64,000 nucleotides of DNA from Abelmoschus esculentus (Eukaryota > Streptophyta > Magnoliopsida > Malvales > Malvaceae). The stretch lies in the NCBI GenBank assembly GCA_035048815.1, contig JAUCBN010000017.1:6816936-6880935 (forward strand), read 5' to 3'. The notes beneath the pieces were generated by a model. The model was not told where the DNA came from. It searched no databases and saw nothing but the letters and a program-made list of their open reading frames with translations. Below are positions 1 through 12,176 of this stretch, piece after piece (positions within the stretch are counted from its first letter, which is position 1; the number at the start of each line of letters is the position of its first letter). The position numbers and the translations under genes are program-made.

Positions 1-1119
1 TTTAAATCTTAATTCCTCAAAATTAATCATACACCTTAAGCTCTAAACTTCAATCCTAAATTAAATTTAAATTCTAAATTAAATTTTAAATTCTAAATTT
101 TATTATTTTAGAGTTAAGCATAGATAGAGGAACAAAAAAGAATAGATACTTTAAAAGAAGTCGAATTTTGAGGATAAAAATTCTCTCCCTGTTTTTGGTG
201 TCCCTTTCTATGCTCCAACGCTATAAAATTAAATTTTAAGTTCTAATTCTAAATTATAGATCTTAAATTCTATACCCTAAAATTACACCTTACTCGAATT
301 TCCTTAAATCTAATTTTCAATATTAAGAGTATAATAGAGTACCAGAAAAGCAAAAAAAAAAAATTATTCTATTTTTACTGAATTGATTCAAGTATTGTCA
401 TACCTTCACACTTTTAACATTTAAAAAAATATATTTTTCGTTATTTCAATTTTGAATAACTTTTTCTCAAAACAATATCAAAACTTTTATTAATAATAAT
501 TCTTTTTATCACTCTTTAAATAAAGATTCTCAAACCAAGACTTTCTCTAACACAAATCTTTCATTATTAGATTTAAGAAAATATTTTATATAATAAAATT
601 AGAAAACAAAACCCTATTTTTATGCGATTTGGGCATTTTCCTTTTGATTTCATGTGTGTTCCTTTTGCTTCTTGAAGATATATGGAGAGTAAGAAAATTA
701 TTGGAGGTAATCCACACTAATATATTTTCTTTAACAATATTTGAAGATGGTAATAATATTTACTTCATCCTCTTTAATACTAAGAGGATCTTTCTTTGAC
801 GAAGTTATCATAGTCAGAGATGAAACATCTTTGTTATCATGTTTTAAAATTCTTTCCAATGAATTATAACTATTAAATGCCAAGAAATTAGTAAAAAATA
901 AGAAACAAAAACAAAAAATAAAAAGTATAATTTTTAATTTTTGTTAAACAATAGAATTTTAATAAACTAAAATCTTAAAACAAAAGTTCACACAATCTTA
1001 GACATACACTTAAGTACCGAGAGAGGTGGTGCACTAGGCATGCTTAAATATCAAGTTTAAAGAATCTATCCTAGACATATACTTTCGTATTATCTTTGAT
1101 CAACCGTTCATGAAAGTTC
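1..1119. other. AT-rich intergenic sequence
   Basis: Low-complexity AT-rich sequence with runs of 'aaattctaaatt' in the first 300 bases. I see no coding region, RNA gene or bounded element in it. Confidence 0.6.
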
Positions 1120-1911
1120 TTGAAATCTTTCAAGCAAGAATGATCAATTAAATCATCACCTTTGATTATAGATTCAAAACAACGTATCAAAACAACACTT
1201 ATGTACCGATAAGGTTTCGAAATTTCTAACAAAAAAATTTGAAAACTTTCCAATGTTTTTGAAATATCTGTGCATTTACAGCCTCCGACGATTATTTTTC
1301 AATAGGTGGCGTATTTATATGGGTATACGTGTACTGATACCGATAATACCAGAATATGAAATTTTATTTAGAAAACATCCTCAACGATCACCAATAGTTG
1401 GGATCTCATTTAGGAAGATAAAAGGATCCTCTAAGCAGATAAAATAACTAATGATCTTATTTTTAATATCTATTATGATTGTAAAAGAGTCTTAGTGCAT
1501 AATTCTCATTCTTTGCATAGAATAAAACTTATGAACCAAATTGTCAATGTATGTTAGTGTTTTAGGTTTCGGTGTGTGACCTTAAGAGCGCGAATAAAAG
1601 GCATTTCTTATTTGCTTTTTCTCTTTTAAGAGGTTTCCTAAAGGCACAAGTTGTAAGCTTTTGATGATAGGCTTGAGTTAAGTTTAGATTGTAACAATTT
1701 TCTCCTAATCCTAGAAAAGAGGAAGAAATTTATAGTGAATTTAGAAATCCTTAATGGAGAAGCTAAGGCAATAAATATATGATTTGGTTAAAACTTGAAT
1801 CACTCTAAATTATTGTATCTCTTATTATCTTTTTGTTTCACATTTTAAATCACCAAATCAACCACTTCTCCTCTCTTTGGCGGTCATCTCAATTGAAGCA
1901 TCAAAACCAAA
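1120..1911 (+). repeat. Degenerate 5' LTR piece of a Sirevirus-like copia element
   Basis: This stretch aligns by eye, in the same order and orientation, with 16140-16687. Shared blocks include the segment around 'ggtacacgtgtaccgata', 'tcctaatcctaga..aggaagaaattta', 'tcactctaaattattgt' and 'tttgacagtcat..gaagcatc'. The partner ends in CCCAACA; here the end has decayed to roughly 'aaccaaaa'. It is directly followed by a weak primer-site match and a copia gag remnant, so it reads as the 3' portion of a 5' LTR. The left LTR border was not found and the left part appears lost or diverged. Confidence 0.55.
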
Positions 1912-1930
1912 AATTAATATCAAAACTTCT
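1912..1930 (+). other. Decayed primer binding site (initiator tRNA-Met type)
   Basis: The bases 'attaatatcaaaacttc' match the usual plant copia junction 'ATTGGTATCAGAGCTTC' at most positions, with the differences all G to A. The position, between the LTR piece and the gag remnant, supports the reading. Confidence 0.45.
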
Positions 1931-2660
1931 CAACTAAAGATTTGAAGTTGTGGAAAACATGTTCGATTAATTTTTTAAAATTGTTAATCAACTCAAAGGT
2001 CTTGGAGAGGATATTCCGAAAGAAAATTTTATTTGAAAGTTGATTCATTCACTTACTGAATCATAAAATACAAAAAAGAAGATGACTATCAAAGCCAAAG
2101 ACTTGAAGAAGCTCAATCTTATCGAGCCTTTAAGATTTCTTATAACTCATGAGATGATGTCTCAAACCTTTGAAGAGGGAGAATTAGAAGATAATCAAAA
2201 AGCAAGAAAATGACATCAATATCATTACTCTTCAATCCTCCACAAGCATCAAAGAAATATCAAGTGATGTGGAAAGTGATGAAGTTGAAGAGATGATCTA
2301 TTTCATCAAGAAACTTTCTCAGTTCATTACGAACAACATGAAGAAATCTTCAAACTATAAATCGAAAAAGAAGATGACGAATCCCTAAGAGCTTAAGTTG
2401 CAACAAGTTGAGGCACAATAAATATTATTGTCCTCGCTACAATAAGAAAAGATCATCATCAAAGAAATCATATATAAAAACATCGAGTGATGAAGACTAC
2501 ATCAAAAAAAAAAGAAGTAGCTCCATTATGCTTTATGATCTCCAATGAGGGGAGGTGGCTTCTAACTGTACTATGTAACATTTATAAACTTTTGATGAGT
2601 TACATAAAATTTATAATGAATTGGTTTTCAAATTCAAAGCTTCATTTTCGAAAAACAAAA
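1931..2660 (+). pseudogene. Copia (Sirevirus-type) gag remnant
   Basis: Gag packages retrotransposon RNA into virus-like particles. Translating in several frames gives, in order, a 'KAKDLKKLNLIEPLRFLITHEM'-like block near 2090-2155 that resembles the UBN2/gag region of Sireviruses (K-A-K-D-L..L..L..T-H-E-M pattern). A degenerate zinc knuckle follows near 2393-2440 (C-N-K-x-x-H-x4-C with the first cysteine lost), then an acidic 'SSDED' stretch, a 'CFMISNE' block and an 'LMSYIKFIMNW' block near 2590-2640. These follow the known order of Sirevirus gag. Stops and frameshifts are frequent, so it cannot make protein. It sits just after the decayed primer site. No protease, integrase or RT remnant was recognised downstream. 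Confidence 0.6.
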
Positions 2661-4225
2661 AGATGATTTTAAAAATAAAAACCATAAATTGTTTATTTTT
2701 AAAAACCAATTTAAAATTTGAAGTAAAAACAAAAAGATTTTGGGCTTAAAGTTTCTAATTTACAATTTTTTTTTCAAAAGTTAGAAAAAGAATTCATAAA
2801 ATTAAAATGATAATCTTAAAAAAAAAATTTGGTTTCCAATGAACTTTAAATTAGAAATAGTTTAAGAAAAATAAATTCTTATATAAGACAACTTAGTGCC
2901 TCAAGATTTTTGAATTGTAAATGTTTTAGAAAAATTTGGATCCCATGAGGACTAATTACTTCAAATAAAAATGATGAAATTAAAAATTAGATTCTTAAAA
3001 GGGACTAAACTTTGTGTTACTAATCCTAAGGATAAAATCTATAAGTACATGTTAAAACATAATCCCAAAATATAAAAATCTTCAAGTCTAGTTTACATAA
3101 TTGTGTTAATAATAACAAATAATAGTATGCAAAATCTTATTACAATGGTCCATGTTGATAATAAAATATCTGAGTAATTAAGGGATCCTTCAAGTATTAT
3201 ATAGCCTAAAGTCCAAATATTTGTAAAGGAAACTATTAGGGTGTAATCTAAAGAGCTTGTTGTGTTTTTAAAGTGCATGAAAAACCATAATCGTAAAATA
3301 TAGTATTATTTTGTTAAAAGTTTTTATAAAATATAAAATAAGCAGATATTTTGATATCACAAGCGTAAGACAATACATCTAACTTCAAATTTTAGGAGAA
3401 AAGGAAAGTTTCCCATAACTCCTTACTACAATTGTCAATCCGAAGTGAATTCAGCTCGAAAGATGAAACCATTGAACTACCCTGAAAAAATTCCAACTAA
3501 TGCTCATATAATGATATGATGATTATAAATTCAAATTCTTAATAAAATTCTATAAATCAGATATTCCATAAAACATGCTTCATAAATTATAATCCATAAA
3601 TAATAGTTTCGTAGATCTAATATTTCATAAAACAAATATTTTACAAATCATTATTAAAACATATTTTGAAAATGTATGCACACGATGCCAACTATACAAG
3701 TCATAATACATACAAATAATAACACAATATAAAAAAAACATATATAGTAAAGTAAAAAACACAAAAACAAAAATCATTTAATTATAAAACTTGAAGAAAA
3801 CACACCCATTTAGCTTTTATGAATTGTTGAAGAGATTGATCAACTCAACTTGAATAGAAGTATTCAAATGATGAACTTTTTTTTTAATTTAGTTCAAGGG
3901 AGATGACATGAATCACTTCTCATATTTTGGGTAATAATCTAGTGTTTTCTCTTAAATTACAATATATACAAAGATAGATAGATAGATTAAATTTTTTAAT
4001 AAAATTGAAAAAAAATATTTTTAGTAGAAAAATAATTGATTTCAATGAGAATTAATTATCCAAGAGTTTTTTAAACTTCAAAATATATTATAATAATAAA
4101 TTATATAACATATTTTTTATTTAAATAAATAAGGGTAAATCACATGAAAGCAATAAGAACATTAAAAAATGGGTAAATTATGTATTTAGTCATTGATCTC
4201 TTTAATATTTTTTTGAAACATCACT
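2661..4225. other. AT-rich sequence, probably decayed copia interior
   Basis: No open frame or conserved motif was recognised. It follows the gag remnant, so part of it may be decayed copia coding sequence; this is inference from position only. Confidence 0.4.
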
Positions 4226-4640
4226 TAGGGATGACAATTTGACTCGAACCCGTTGGGTTCTAACCCAACCCAATATGAGCAGGTTTTTATTAAAAAAATC
4301 AAGTTCAGGTTTAGGTCGGATCTGATTATTAAAAAATAAAGTCGGATCTGATCATGTTCAAGTTTAGTATAAAAATTCCTCGATCCAACCTAACCCAGTA
4401 TATTTTTATATTTTCATTGTATTTTTATATATAAAATTTTTATTTATTTTCCAGGTTGGGTCGAATTTAGTCGATTTTTTATTAAGATATTAGAGCATAG
4501 TTATAGGTTTTATTATTTTGGGTCGGGTTGGGAGAAAATATATATTAAGTCCGAGTCATGGTTGGGGCAGATACTTTAGCTTTCGAGTTGAGGTCTAGTG
4601 GACCGATTTTTTTGGTTTAGCCTAGTTCGGGATTAAATAC
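4226..4640. repeat. GGGATGACAA.. / acccgaaccc-type dispersed repeat
   Basis: It begins 'gggatgacaatttgactcgaa' and carries repeated short motifs such as 'aacccaaccc', 'gtcggatctgat' and 'gggtcgggttggg'. This composition is typical of a common plant dispersed repeat that starts AGGGATGxCAA. No clean second terminus or target duplication was found. A similar composition occurs at 38640-38935. Confidence 0.4.
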
Positions 4641-5559
4641 TTAAAAATTGATTTTTAATCAAAATAAATTATGGAAAAATATTCTAAAATCATTATTTAA
4701 TATATATTTGACTTAGATCAAATAAATTTTGAAAATTAATCCTTGAATCTCTACGATTTTGAAATTAGTGATTATTTTGTAAAAATTAAAAACTTGAGGA
4801 CAATTTCATAAATTAAGTCAAAGCTTTGAATATTTAAGGGGACTTTGATCCAATCTTAATACTAGATGATCTAAGCCTTCCAAGGTTCTATTTTAATAAT
4901 CCATAATCTATAATTTTAATTAATAGCTCAAATAACTTAATTTTAATCATAAAAATCTATTTTTATGTCATAAACCTAATCCTATTTTTAAAATTCCGAC
5001 TTTTCATCTTCTTGGAAGCCTCTCCATAATCTTTTTAAAGGTAAAAATCAATCTTTTCAATAATTTTTTTTGGTTAATTCCCTATAATTTTATTCTTCGG
5101 TTTTACTTGAAAAACCCTATTTTCGCATTAAGCTTTAAAACCTTCTCCAAGATTTTGATTTCTTCCTTCCCAAGATATATTCTTCATCATATTTTCAATT
5201 TAAACATTCATTATTTTTAATAGAGTTTCGTTGGTTTATTTTCCTATACTTCTTCAAAATCTCTTCGTTTTTTCTACGGGTTTTCTAGTTTTTAAACCTT
5301 AGAAAAGGAGGGATCAACTTTGGAGGCGAAAATCATTCAAACCTCTAAAATCTAAATTTATTTAATGAAATTCCTAAGTTCTTGGCTGATTGAAACAATC
5401 TTTAAAGTCTTGAATCAATAAAATTGGTTTTCTTGATAAAAATTTCATTATTTTCTTGATTTTTGTTCAAGGTTTTTACATGGATGTTTTGATGCCTAAA
5501 TACATGAATCCCTAAGTGTTTAAATGTAATTAAGATGACTTTTAAGTATCTAATCCCTG
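4641..5559. other. AT-rich sequence, possible left part of an old gypsy LTR
   Basis: No gene recognised. Composition grades into the LTR-like sequence that follows, but no TGTAAC-type start was found. Confidence 0.3.
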
Positions 5560-6839
5560 ACATAAGGTTTAGGAGGTGTTTGGGGAGGTTTTCGGTGATT
5601 TTCAGTTAGGTTTTGTGGTGTTTTTAAGGGTTGCCAGGTTTTGGTTCGACTTGAGGGATTTTTGGGTGTATTATAATGCAATAAACCCTCTGTTTTGATG
5701 CTTGAACTAGGTCAAAAGATAGAGGAATAAGTTAGAGAGAGATCAGAAAGTTGAATCACGTTTTCGGGTGAGTTGTCGAGCAAGTTTCGGTAAATCGGTG
5801 AGTGGATTATGAGGGTTGCAAATTTGGAATGGTTTTAAATGTTTCTCAAAGTTTTTGGGGTGTAGGGAAGGTGTGATAAATCTCTCTACACTCTGAATTA
5901 AGTTTAAAGTATTGCTTTCTCAAAGGTTCTCATATTAGGCCATGTTTTTATTATGTTATTTGTCATGCTCTTATTGTGTTGTGCATAGTTATTATGCATG
6001 TATATAAATGCTCATGAGACTGTTTTTAAAGAGATTTTATATGCATTCAATGTTCCCATGGTTTTGTTTTGAAAAATAAGATAAATGTGGTTTTATCAAT
6101 TTTTGCAAGTGATGCATAAAAGGTGGGATACATGTGATTTGAATTCTGTTTTGAGTCATGTTTTGAGAATTGATTTTGATAATATATTGGCTAGTTAAGT
6201 AATGAACATTATGGGATAAGTTGATCGATTAATAGGGTCTAGAGTGCACTATAAACATTTAAAAGTCATGCGTGTATAAATTCCTTGTATGTTGCATTTT
6301 GCCTTTTATTCTAATGCTATGTGATGGGAGTGGTACTGCTACATACGGGTTGATCGGAGTGGTACTATCACCGAATACCAAGGTGAGATAATTCATGTTG
6401 AGAGTTGTATCAACATGCGCATGCTCTGGGAGTGGTACTAACAAGCGGTTACCCATTTACCCTAACAATTTAGAGTGGTACAAATCGGATCACTAACACC
6501 AATATATGTTTTTACTTTTCAAAGGTAAGTGTCATGATTTTCACTTGATTGTATATGGCATTACGCGTGCGAGGTTTTATGCATTAATATGCATGTGGTT
6601 TGAGCATTGCTATGTTGTTAGCATGTAAGACTTGAGCTTTGTGCATTGAGATGCACGCGTAAGCATTGTTATGTGAGTAACATGTAAGACCTGTGTTTTG
6701 GCTTTTAAAACATGTGATTATAAAACGTTTTTTTACTAAAATTTAATTATGGCGTTGTTAGCCATGTGTGTTTTATTTTATAAAGAGCTTAACATTTTTT
6801 AAATTGATGAAATTGGTTTAATATGGACTGCATTGCAAG
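5560..6839 (+). repeat. Old gypsy LTR 'B', left part
   Basis: The order of features copies that of the solo LTR at 6845-9821: a G/T-rich stretch with 'ttttcggtgatttt', then 'gagttgtcgagcaagtttcggtaaatcggtgag', then ATGC-rich sequence, then a short-period repeat ('ggagtggtact' three times at 6328-6440). It is interrupted by the solo LTR at 6845 and resumes at 9827. The left border was not found. LTR identity is an inference from layout and from the LTR-type end at 12154. Confidence 0.4.
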
Positions 6840-6844
6840 GTGTC

Positions 6845-9821
6845 TGTAACATCCCGTTTTTGGGGTTATTAGTTTAGACTTAGTTAGGGGAATTCGATTC
6901 GGGTCGAATCGGGTTCTCCGGTTCATTAATTTCGGGAAAATTAAAATAAGGATATTTTTGATTAAGAAAAATAATAATTTGGAAGGTGGTTTGAAATATT
7001 AAAAATATATTTCAAAATTAAAATAAAATAATTTAGATTTTATAATGATTTTTAATTATGCTTAATTATGCATAAATGACTTTAATCAAAAACATCACAA
7101 AATTAAAAATAAGGATTTTTGGTAGTTTAATAATCTAGTGATTTTGTGATGTTTTTGTGAAATCTTTTTAGATCTCATTTAATGCTGGAAATTAGATGAA
7201 TTCAATCATATTTTTATGTTGATTTAATGATTAATTGAGTCTTCTTTTGATAGCACATTAATTTAATCCCGGAATAATGCAATCGGTGTAGTTTTAAGGT
7301 GCTTTTCGGTTGTTTTATGGGCTGTTTTAGATGCTTTAATGTTGCTGGAGGTATAAGGATGGTTTGGATGTGTTTTTGGATCGTAATTGAGGTGGATTAG
7401 ATGTTAGATTCGTTAGGTTTTGGGCTGATGTTGTTCGGATGCGTTTCGGCTTAGTTTTCGGTCTTTTCGGCTAAGTTTTTGGTAGTTTAATGGTGATCGG
7501 ATATGGCTGTTGGTTTGAGCATGTTATGATGTGAGAATACTCTGTTTTTAATGTTGTAGAAGAGGTACAAGAAGAAGCTTGATTGCTGGTGCATTGGTGC
7601 GATCATCGGATAGCGGCGAAAGCTCGTTTTGCTTGTTGGTGAGTGTTTTCGGACTTAAAGCGAACCGCGTTTGGTACGGTTCAGTTTGGGGGACTATGGA
7701 AGAGTGTGAAAACCTTTCATAGTTCAAGAGTAAGTAAAGTAATTGTTTTTGATAAACCGATATAAGTTTCGACTACATTTGATAAAGGCATTATGTTGAT
7801 AATACATGAGATTTATGGAAATGCATGAGCATGATTTGAAATGGTGCATACATGAGAATTACTTGCTGAAATGCATAGCTTATTTAGCATCCATGATTAT
7901 GAAAAATTATGAGAAATGATTTGGGATATAATGTGGTTATTTGCCTATTATATGATGGTGCCTTTGGGCATGACTTTTGGTTCATTTGTTGAACATATTA
8001 TACATGCATTATGAGCAGCAAGTTATATGATTTGAAATACAATATGGTTAATTGCCTTATACATGATGGTGCCTTTGGGAATGGCTTTGGTTCATTTGTT
8101 GAACATATTATGCATGCATTATGAGCAGCAAGTTATCATGCATATTTGATTATGATATTGGCTTAGTGACACTAATTTTAGATTCGAATACGAATGACAT
8201 GTCATTAGGATTGTCTTAAGTGCACTATAAACAAAATTGAGAATACAGAATATTGCCTACACGTAAACAAGGGTGACTTTGTGTCCAACCATGTGTGGTA
8301 GAGCCGCCTACACGTGAACAAGGGTGACTTTGTGTCCAACCGTGCGTGGTAGAGCTTGCCTATATATAAACAAGGGTGACTTTGTGTCCAACCGTGCATA
8401 TAGTTGACCCATACGTAAACAAGGGTGACTTTGTGTCCAACCGTGTGATAACATGTATACAAGGGTGACTAAGTGTACGACCGATGCATGTTGAGACCAA
8501 GAGTCTCCGATTATGAGAAAATGGATCCGTGTATTCGATGAACTCAAGGTTCACATTAAGTAGTCACTAGAAAGCCAATATACATACATGAATTTGAAAT
8601 GGACATTGTACATCATTTATAAATTGTTTTGATAAGATTAGTGAACTCAAGGATGCATATGATTTAAAGAACATGAGCATGAAATATTAGCATGCATGAT
8701 TTAACAATGTATTACAAACTATGGTTTCATCATGATTTTAAATAGATGCATTGATGATTTGTGTAGAGCTTCCTCACTAAGCATGTTTGCTGAAGCTCTC
8801 TTTTCATCCATGCAGAGAAATAAAGGCACTTGGAGCTTTGTTCGAGGCAAGGAAATCAAGGGGAAGAATCACTTTGAATTTGGTATGTTTTTGGCGAACA
8901 AATTGGGCAAGGCAATGTGTAACTCAACCTATGTGAGGAGTGTGACTTAGGCTTTGGTTTATGTTGTAATAAGACCATTATTGTTTGATTGTTAATTGTT
9001 GAACTTTGGAATTGTTTGGATTGTTGAAGCATGTACTAGCATGATTGATATGTTGTTAATCATTTCCTAGGGAGCATGCCTATAGTTTGATTGATGTCCG
9101 TGTCGTTGTTGATTATGTGTCATATGTTACTAAATATGCCTAGGATTGATCCATTTAGTGGATCTAATTAATGGTTGAGTATGGAGTATTTGGAATGCAC
9201 TTAGTGTAACGAAACTTTTGGTTCCAGACCCAAAGTTTCAAAACCTTTGATCACCAAGAATTGAAAGTTGCTAGAAATTAAACTTTAGTCCCAGATATCT
9301 TCCTTTGTTCGATTAAGGTGCTTACCGATGTTATTTTGAGCTGAAATTTTGCATGCAAGTATAAAGTTGATTTAATTTCAAGATGGTAATCCTAATTTGG
9401 ATGAAGTCCTTGTATTTTGGAAGATTTACATTTTGGTCCCTAAATTAGAAGAACATGTAATTGATGATGTTAGAATGATCCGTTTGAGTTGAAATTTGTT
9501 GTGAGGAACTCTTGTATGTTTAATTGAACTTTGATGAAGATAATTTATATTTTGTTAATAGGATTTAAAAGTTTTACGTTTTAGTCCTTAATCTATGTTA
9601 GTGTTTAATCGGATGGTTATTTTTAATTAATGTGTTGCCGACAATGCTTTGTATGAGACCTTGTCACGTAGGAATAAGATTGTGCATCTAGTAAGATAAA
9701 ACAAAAAAAATAAAGCAGTTTTAGGGTTGTTTATCGAATCGAACCTTTGCGGGTTTGGTTTGATATTCCCCGTGTAACCCGTTAGTGCCGGTTCCGTCTA
9801 GGCTGGGCTAAAGGGGTTACA
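6845..9821 (+). mobile_element. Solo gypsy LTR 'A' (about 3 kb)
   Basis: It starts TGTAACATCCC and ends GGGGTTACA, so the termini form the inverted TGTAAC/GTTACA pair typical of plant Ty3/gypsy LTRs. The flanks are gtgtc (6840-6844) and atgtc (9822-9826), a target duplication with one mismatch. No primer site follows the right end and no polypurine tract precedes the left, so it is a solo LTR left by LTR-LTR recombination. Inside are a short-period repeat (8268-8480) and the 'cctcactaagc..tgcagagaaataaa' block near 8770-8825 that recurs near 9850-9900 in LTR B. Its last 100 bases resemble those ending at 12154. Confidence 0.7.
8268..8480. repeat. Short tandem repeat inside solo LTR A
   Basis: The unit 'acaagggtgactttgtgtcc' followed by 'aacc(a/g)tg' recurs at about 8268, 8318, 8371, 8420 and, altered, at 8460, spaced by about 45-55 bases with variable linkers. 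Frames through it on the - strand look protein-like only because of the repetition. Confidence 0.8.
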
Positions 9822-9826
9822 ATGTC

Positions 9827-10052
9827 TTTATACTTATTTTTATTCACTCACTAAGCTTATGTTTATCCTCTCATTTACCTTGCAATGCAGAGTAAATAAA
9901 GTTGAGGCAACAAAGAGAAGCAAGGATCTAGGTAACCGTCAAGTGAAAACTCAAGTATGTCTTTGTAACATTAGTAGTAGTGAGAGAGAAATGAGAATGA
10001 GTTATCAATTTAAGAATATTATTATAATGATGAGACTTGTAGTAGTCGTATG
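9827..10052 (+). repeat. Old gypsy LTR 'B', middle part
   Basis: This is the sequence between the solo LTR A target duplication and the TSD of the 10058-11382 element. It contains 'cactcactaagc..tgcaatgcagagtaaataaagt', which parallels 8770-8825 inside LTR A, so both LTRs belong to related families. Confidence 0.45.
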
Positions 10053-10057
10053 CTTAT

Positions 10058-11382
10058 TGATGCGTGTCAAATATGTACAATTAGTGCAAGTGAACACGTC
10101 GTAAGTAACAAAGTGATGAGTAAATCAAATATCATCTCCACAGGGATTGATGTATTTAATATGTCTTCTTTTGTCTTCTTGCTCTATAAAATAAAATAAA
10201 GACACAAGTAGTTGAGTTTTGATTAGACTAAATAAAATAATTAAAGAAAGCTAAATAAAAGGAGATTAAATTGAGAAAGAGGGTAGGATCCAGTTGTGTT
10301 GTATAGTGGATTTGATTGATTTGTTTTTGTCCAATGCAATTGCACTACACTGCCTCAACAATACTGTAGATTACTGTCTCGGTAGTGATATTGTTTTCTG
10401 CCGCGACAATCCCTTGCTCTTGGGCATATTTTACCAAAGTTTGGCAAAATATCTTTTGATGGCTCCGCTTATTCCTAAGTCGAAACACTGTTGATGATCA
10501 ATCCTAGATGATACCTGCTGACATTAATCAATTATAGCCAACAACCAATCTCACACTTCTTTTAGCTGCTGAAACTCCAACCTATCCCTAGGCCGAGTTA
10601 GTATTTTCCAATCAAGTCAAATATTGTACTTACTCCTTTTGTGAGTCTAACTCTTCCAAGTCTAGACAAATAGATTAATCATAAACTTCTCTCCCGAGCT
10701 TGGATGCAAGAACAAAGAATGACAATGAGTAAGCAAACTTTGATATTTTATTGTACTAAAAACAAGAAACAAGATACAATCTCTTCTCACTAATATTCAA
10801 CAACCTTCACCTAAACCCTAAGAAAGCTTAAAACATGATGGGAAGAAGAACAACAATGATTCCTAGGGTGAACTCTCTCAATTCGGCAATCTTCTTCCCT
10901 TGGACGGCTATGCCTTATATAGGATTGGCCTAGGGCAAACCTTTCCTAAGTAGAATACAACTTAGAGTAGGGAACAAGTCATGTACATAGGTTAAATATT
11001 TCCAAGTTTAATTATTCTAAAAGACTTTCCCACGTGGCCTTGTCTTTGGGCTTTCCTTGTGTTGTCCAGCTATGATCCTTGGGCTTCTTGTTCAGCAACG
11101 TTCTCCTCATTTTTCTCCTCAGTTTGCCTGCCATATTGCTAATTGTCCTCTGCTGCCTCGGCATCAGGTCCTGCCTTGGCCTTAGTTTGCTGTCGCAGCA
11201 ATACTTTTTCCTACACAAATGTAAAAATGTAGTAAAGTATGCATTTTCTATAAATATTATCTTTAATAGCATAATCCCTAAATATATCACATTAAGTATA
11301 TGCATTGGTCCAAGTAGGTGTAGAATTGATGATTAATGCCCATGAAAAGTGTAGAAAGTGATAGTGAGTTGAGCACTTATCA
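10058..11382 (+). mobile_element. TGATGCGTG..TTATCA element with perfect 5-bp TSD (probable solo LTR)
   Basis: The element starts TGATGCGTGT and ends CACTTATCA, and is flanked by CTTAT on both sides (10053-10057 and 11383-11387). TG..CA ends with a 5-bp duplication point to an LTR retrotransposon product. No coding sequence, primer site or internal LTR pair is visible in 1325 bp, so a solo LTR is most likely. The first about 95 bases ('cacgtcgt..aagtgat..tctccacagggattg') are closely matched by an inverted copy ending at 14893. GC-rich 'ctgccgcgacaatcc' and 'ctgcctcggcatcagg' stretches also recur in the copies near 14400 and 15080. Confidence 0.7.
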
Positions 11383-11387
11383 CTTAT

Positions 11388-12154
11388 ACATATTTGAAGT
11401 TTATCTATATCGATATTAGCTTATGACTTTGACTTGAATTGCCCACTGATATTCCTTTAGTTATAATATAGTTATTTTGAAGTTTGATTCTTGATATCCT
11501 ATATTTGAGTGTTGTTGATAATTAAGCAAGACTAATTATGATTAGAATCTATGATGTTGTTATTTAGGTTGGAATGTACTTAGAATTAATGTTGAGTATA
11601 TTGAGGTGGTTCTTCCGTGTGTTTATAAGATTGGTTATGTTGAAACATACTATTAGGAGTTGAATATATTTTTTCTACTAGATTGAATTGCATCTAGCTA
11701 ATATGCCATGATATGTGCTTAAAGTGTTTTTAGGTGAATTTGCATCTTGAGAATGTCATGAAACCTTTGGAGGCTAGAAATAGTCCCTAAACTTTGAGCA
11801 TCCAATTAAATAACTTGTAGATATTATTTTACATCGAATATTTACCCGCAAGCATGGAATATACTTAATTAAATGTTGATAACCTTAATTTCACAATCAG
11901 GTCATAAAATTCTATAAATTATGATTAAGTCCCTAAAACTCGTTTGATTAAATTTGGACTCATTTCTCTTTAGTCTCCGCTGCAATTGAAATCGGTTCTT
12001 ACATGAACATGTAGGATCTAATTAAAGCATTTAGAAAACATAAAAAATTAATTTTTAGGGTTGTTTATCGGGGCAAGTCTCTAGATTAGCCTCGATATTC
12101 CCCGTGTAGCTCTTTCGAATCGGATGACGTCTAGACTAGGTCAAGGGGGTTACA
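11388..12154 (+). repeat. Old gypsy LTR 'B', 3' end
   Basis: It ends 'caagggggttaca', matching the end of LTR A ('aaaggggttaca'). The preceding 'gggttgtttatcg', 'gatattccccgtgta' and 'cgtctag' blocks are shared in order with LTR A. A primer-site match follows at once, so this is the 3' border of a 5' LTR. Confidence 0.6.
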
Positions 12155-12176
12155 TTTGGTGATATTAGAGCTTAGG
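12155..12176 (+). other. Primer binding site (tRNA-Met type), decayed
   Basis: 'TTTGGTGATATTAGAGC' directly follows the LTR end. It matches the usual TGGTATCAGAGC primer site apart from a short insertion and one substitution, and is followed by 'ttaggttt' as in many plant gypsy elements. Confidence 0.5.

Noticed and set aside
8205..8554. Overlapping frames with repeated 'HTVGHKVTLV' on the - strand
   Set aside because: Three frames are open at once through the minisatellite in the solo LTR; this is a repeat effect.
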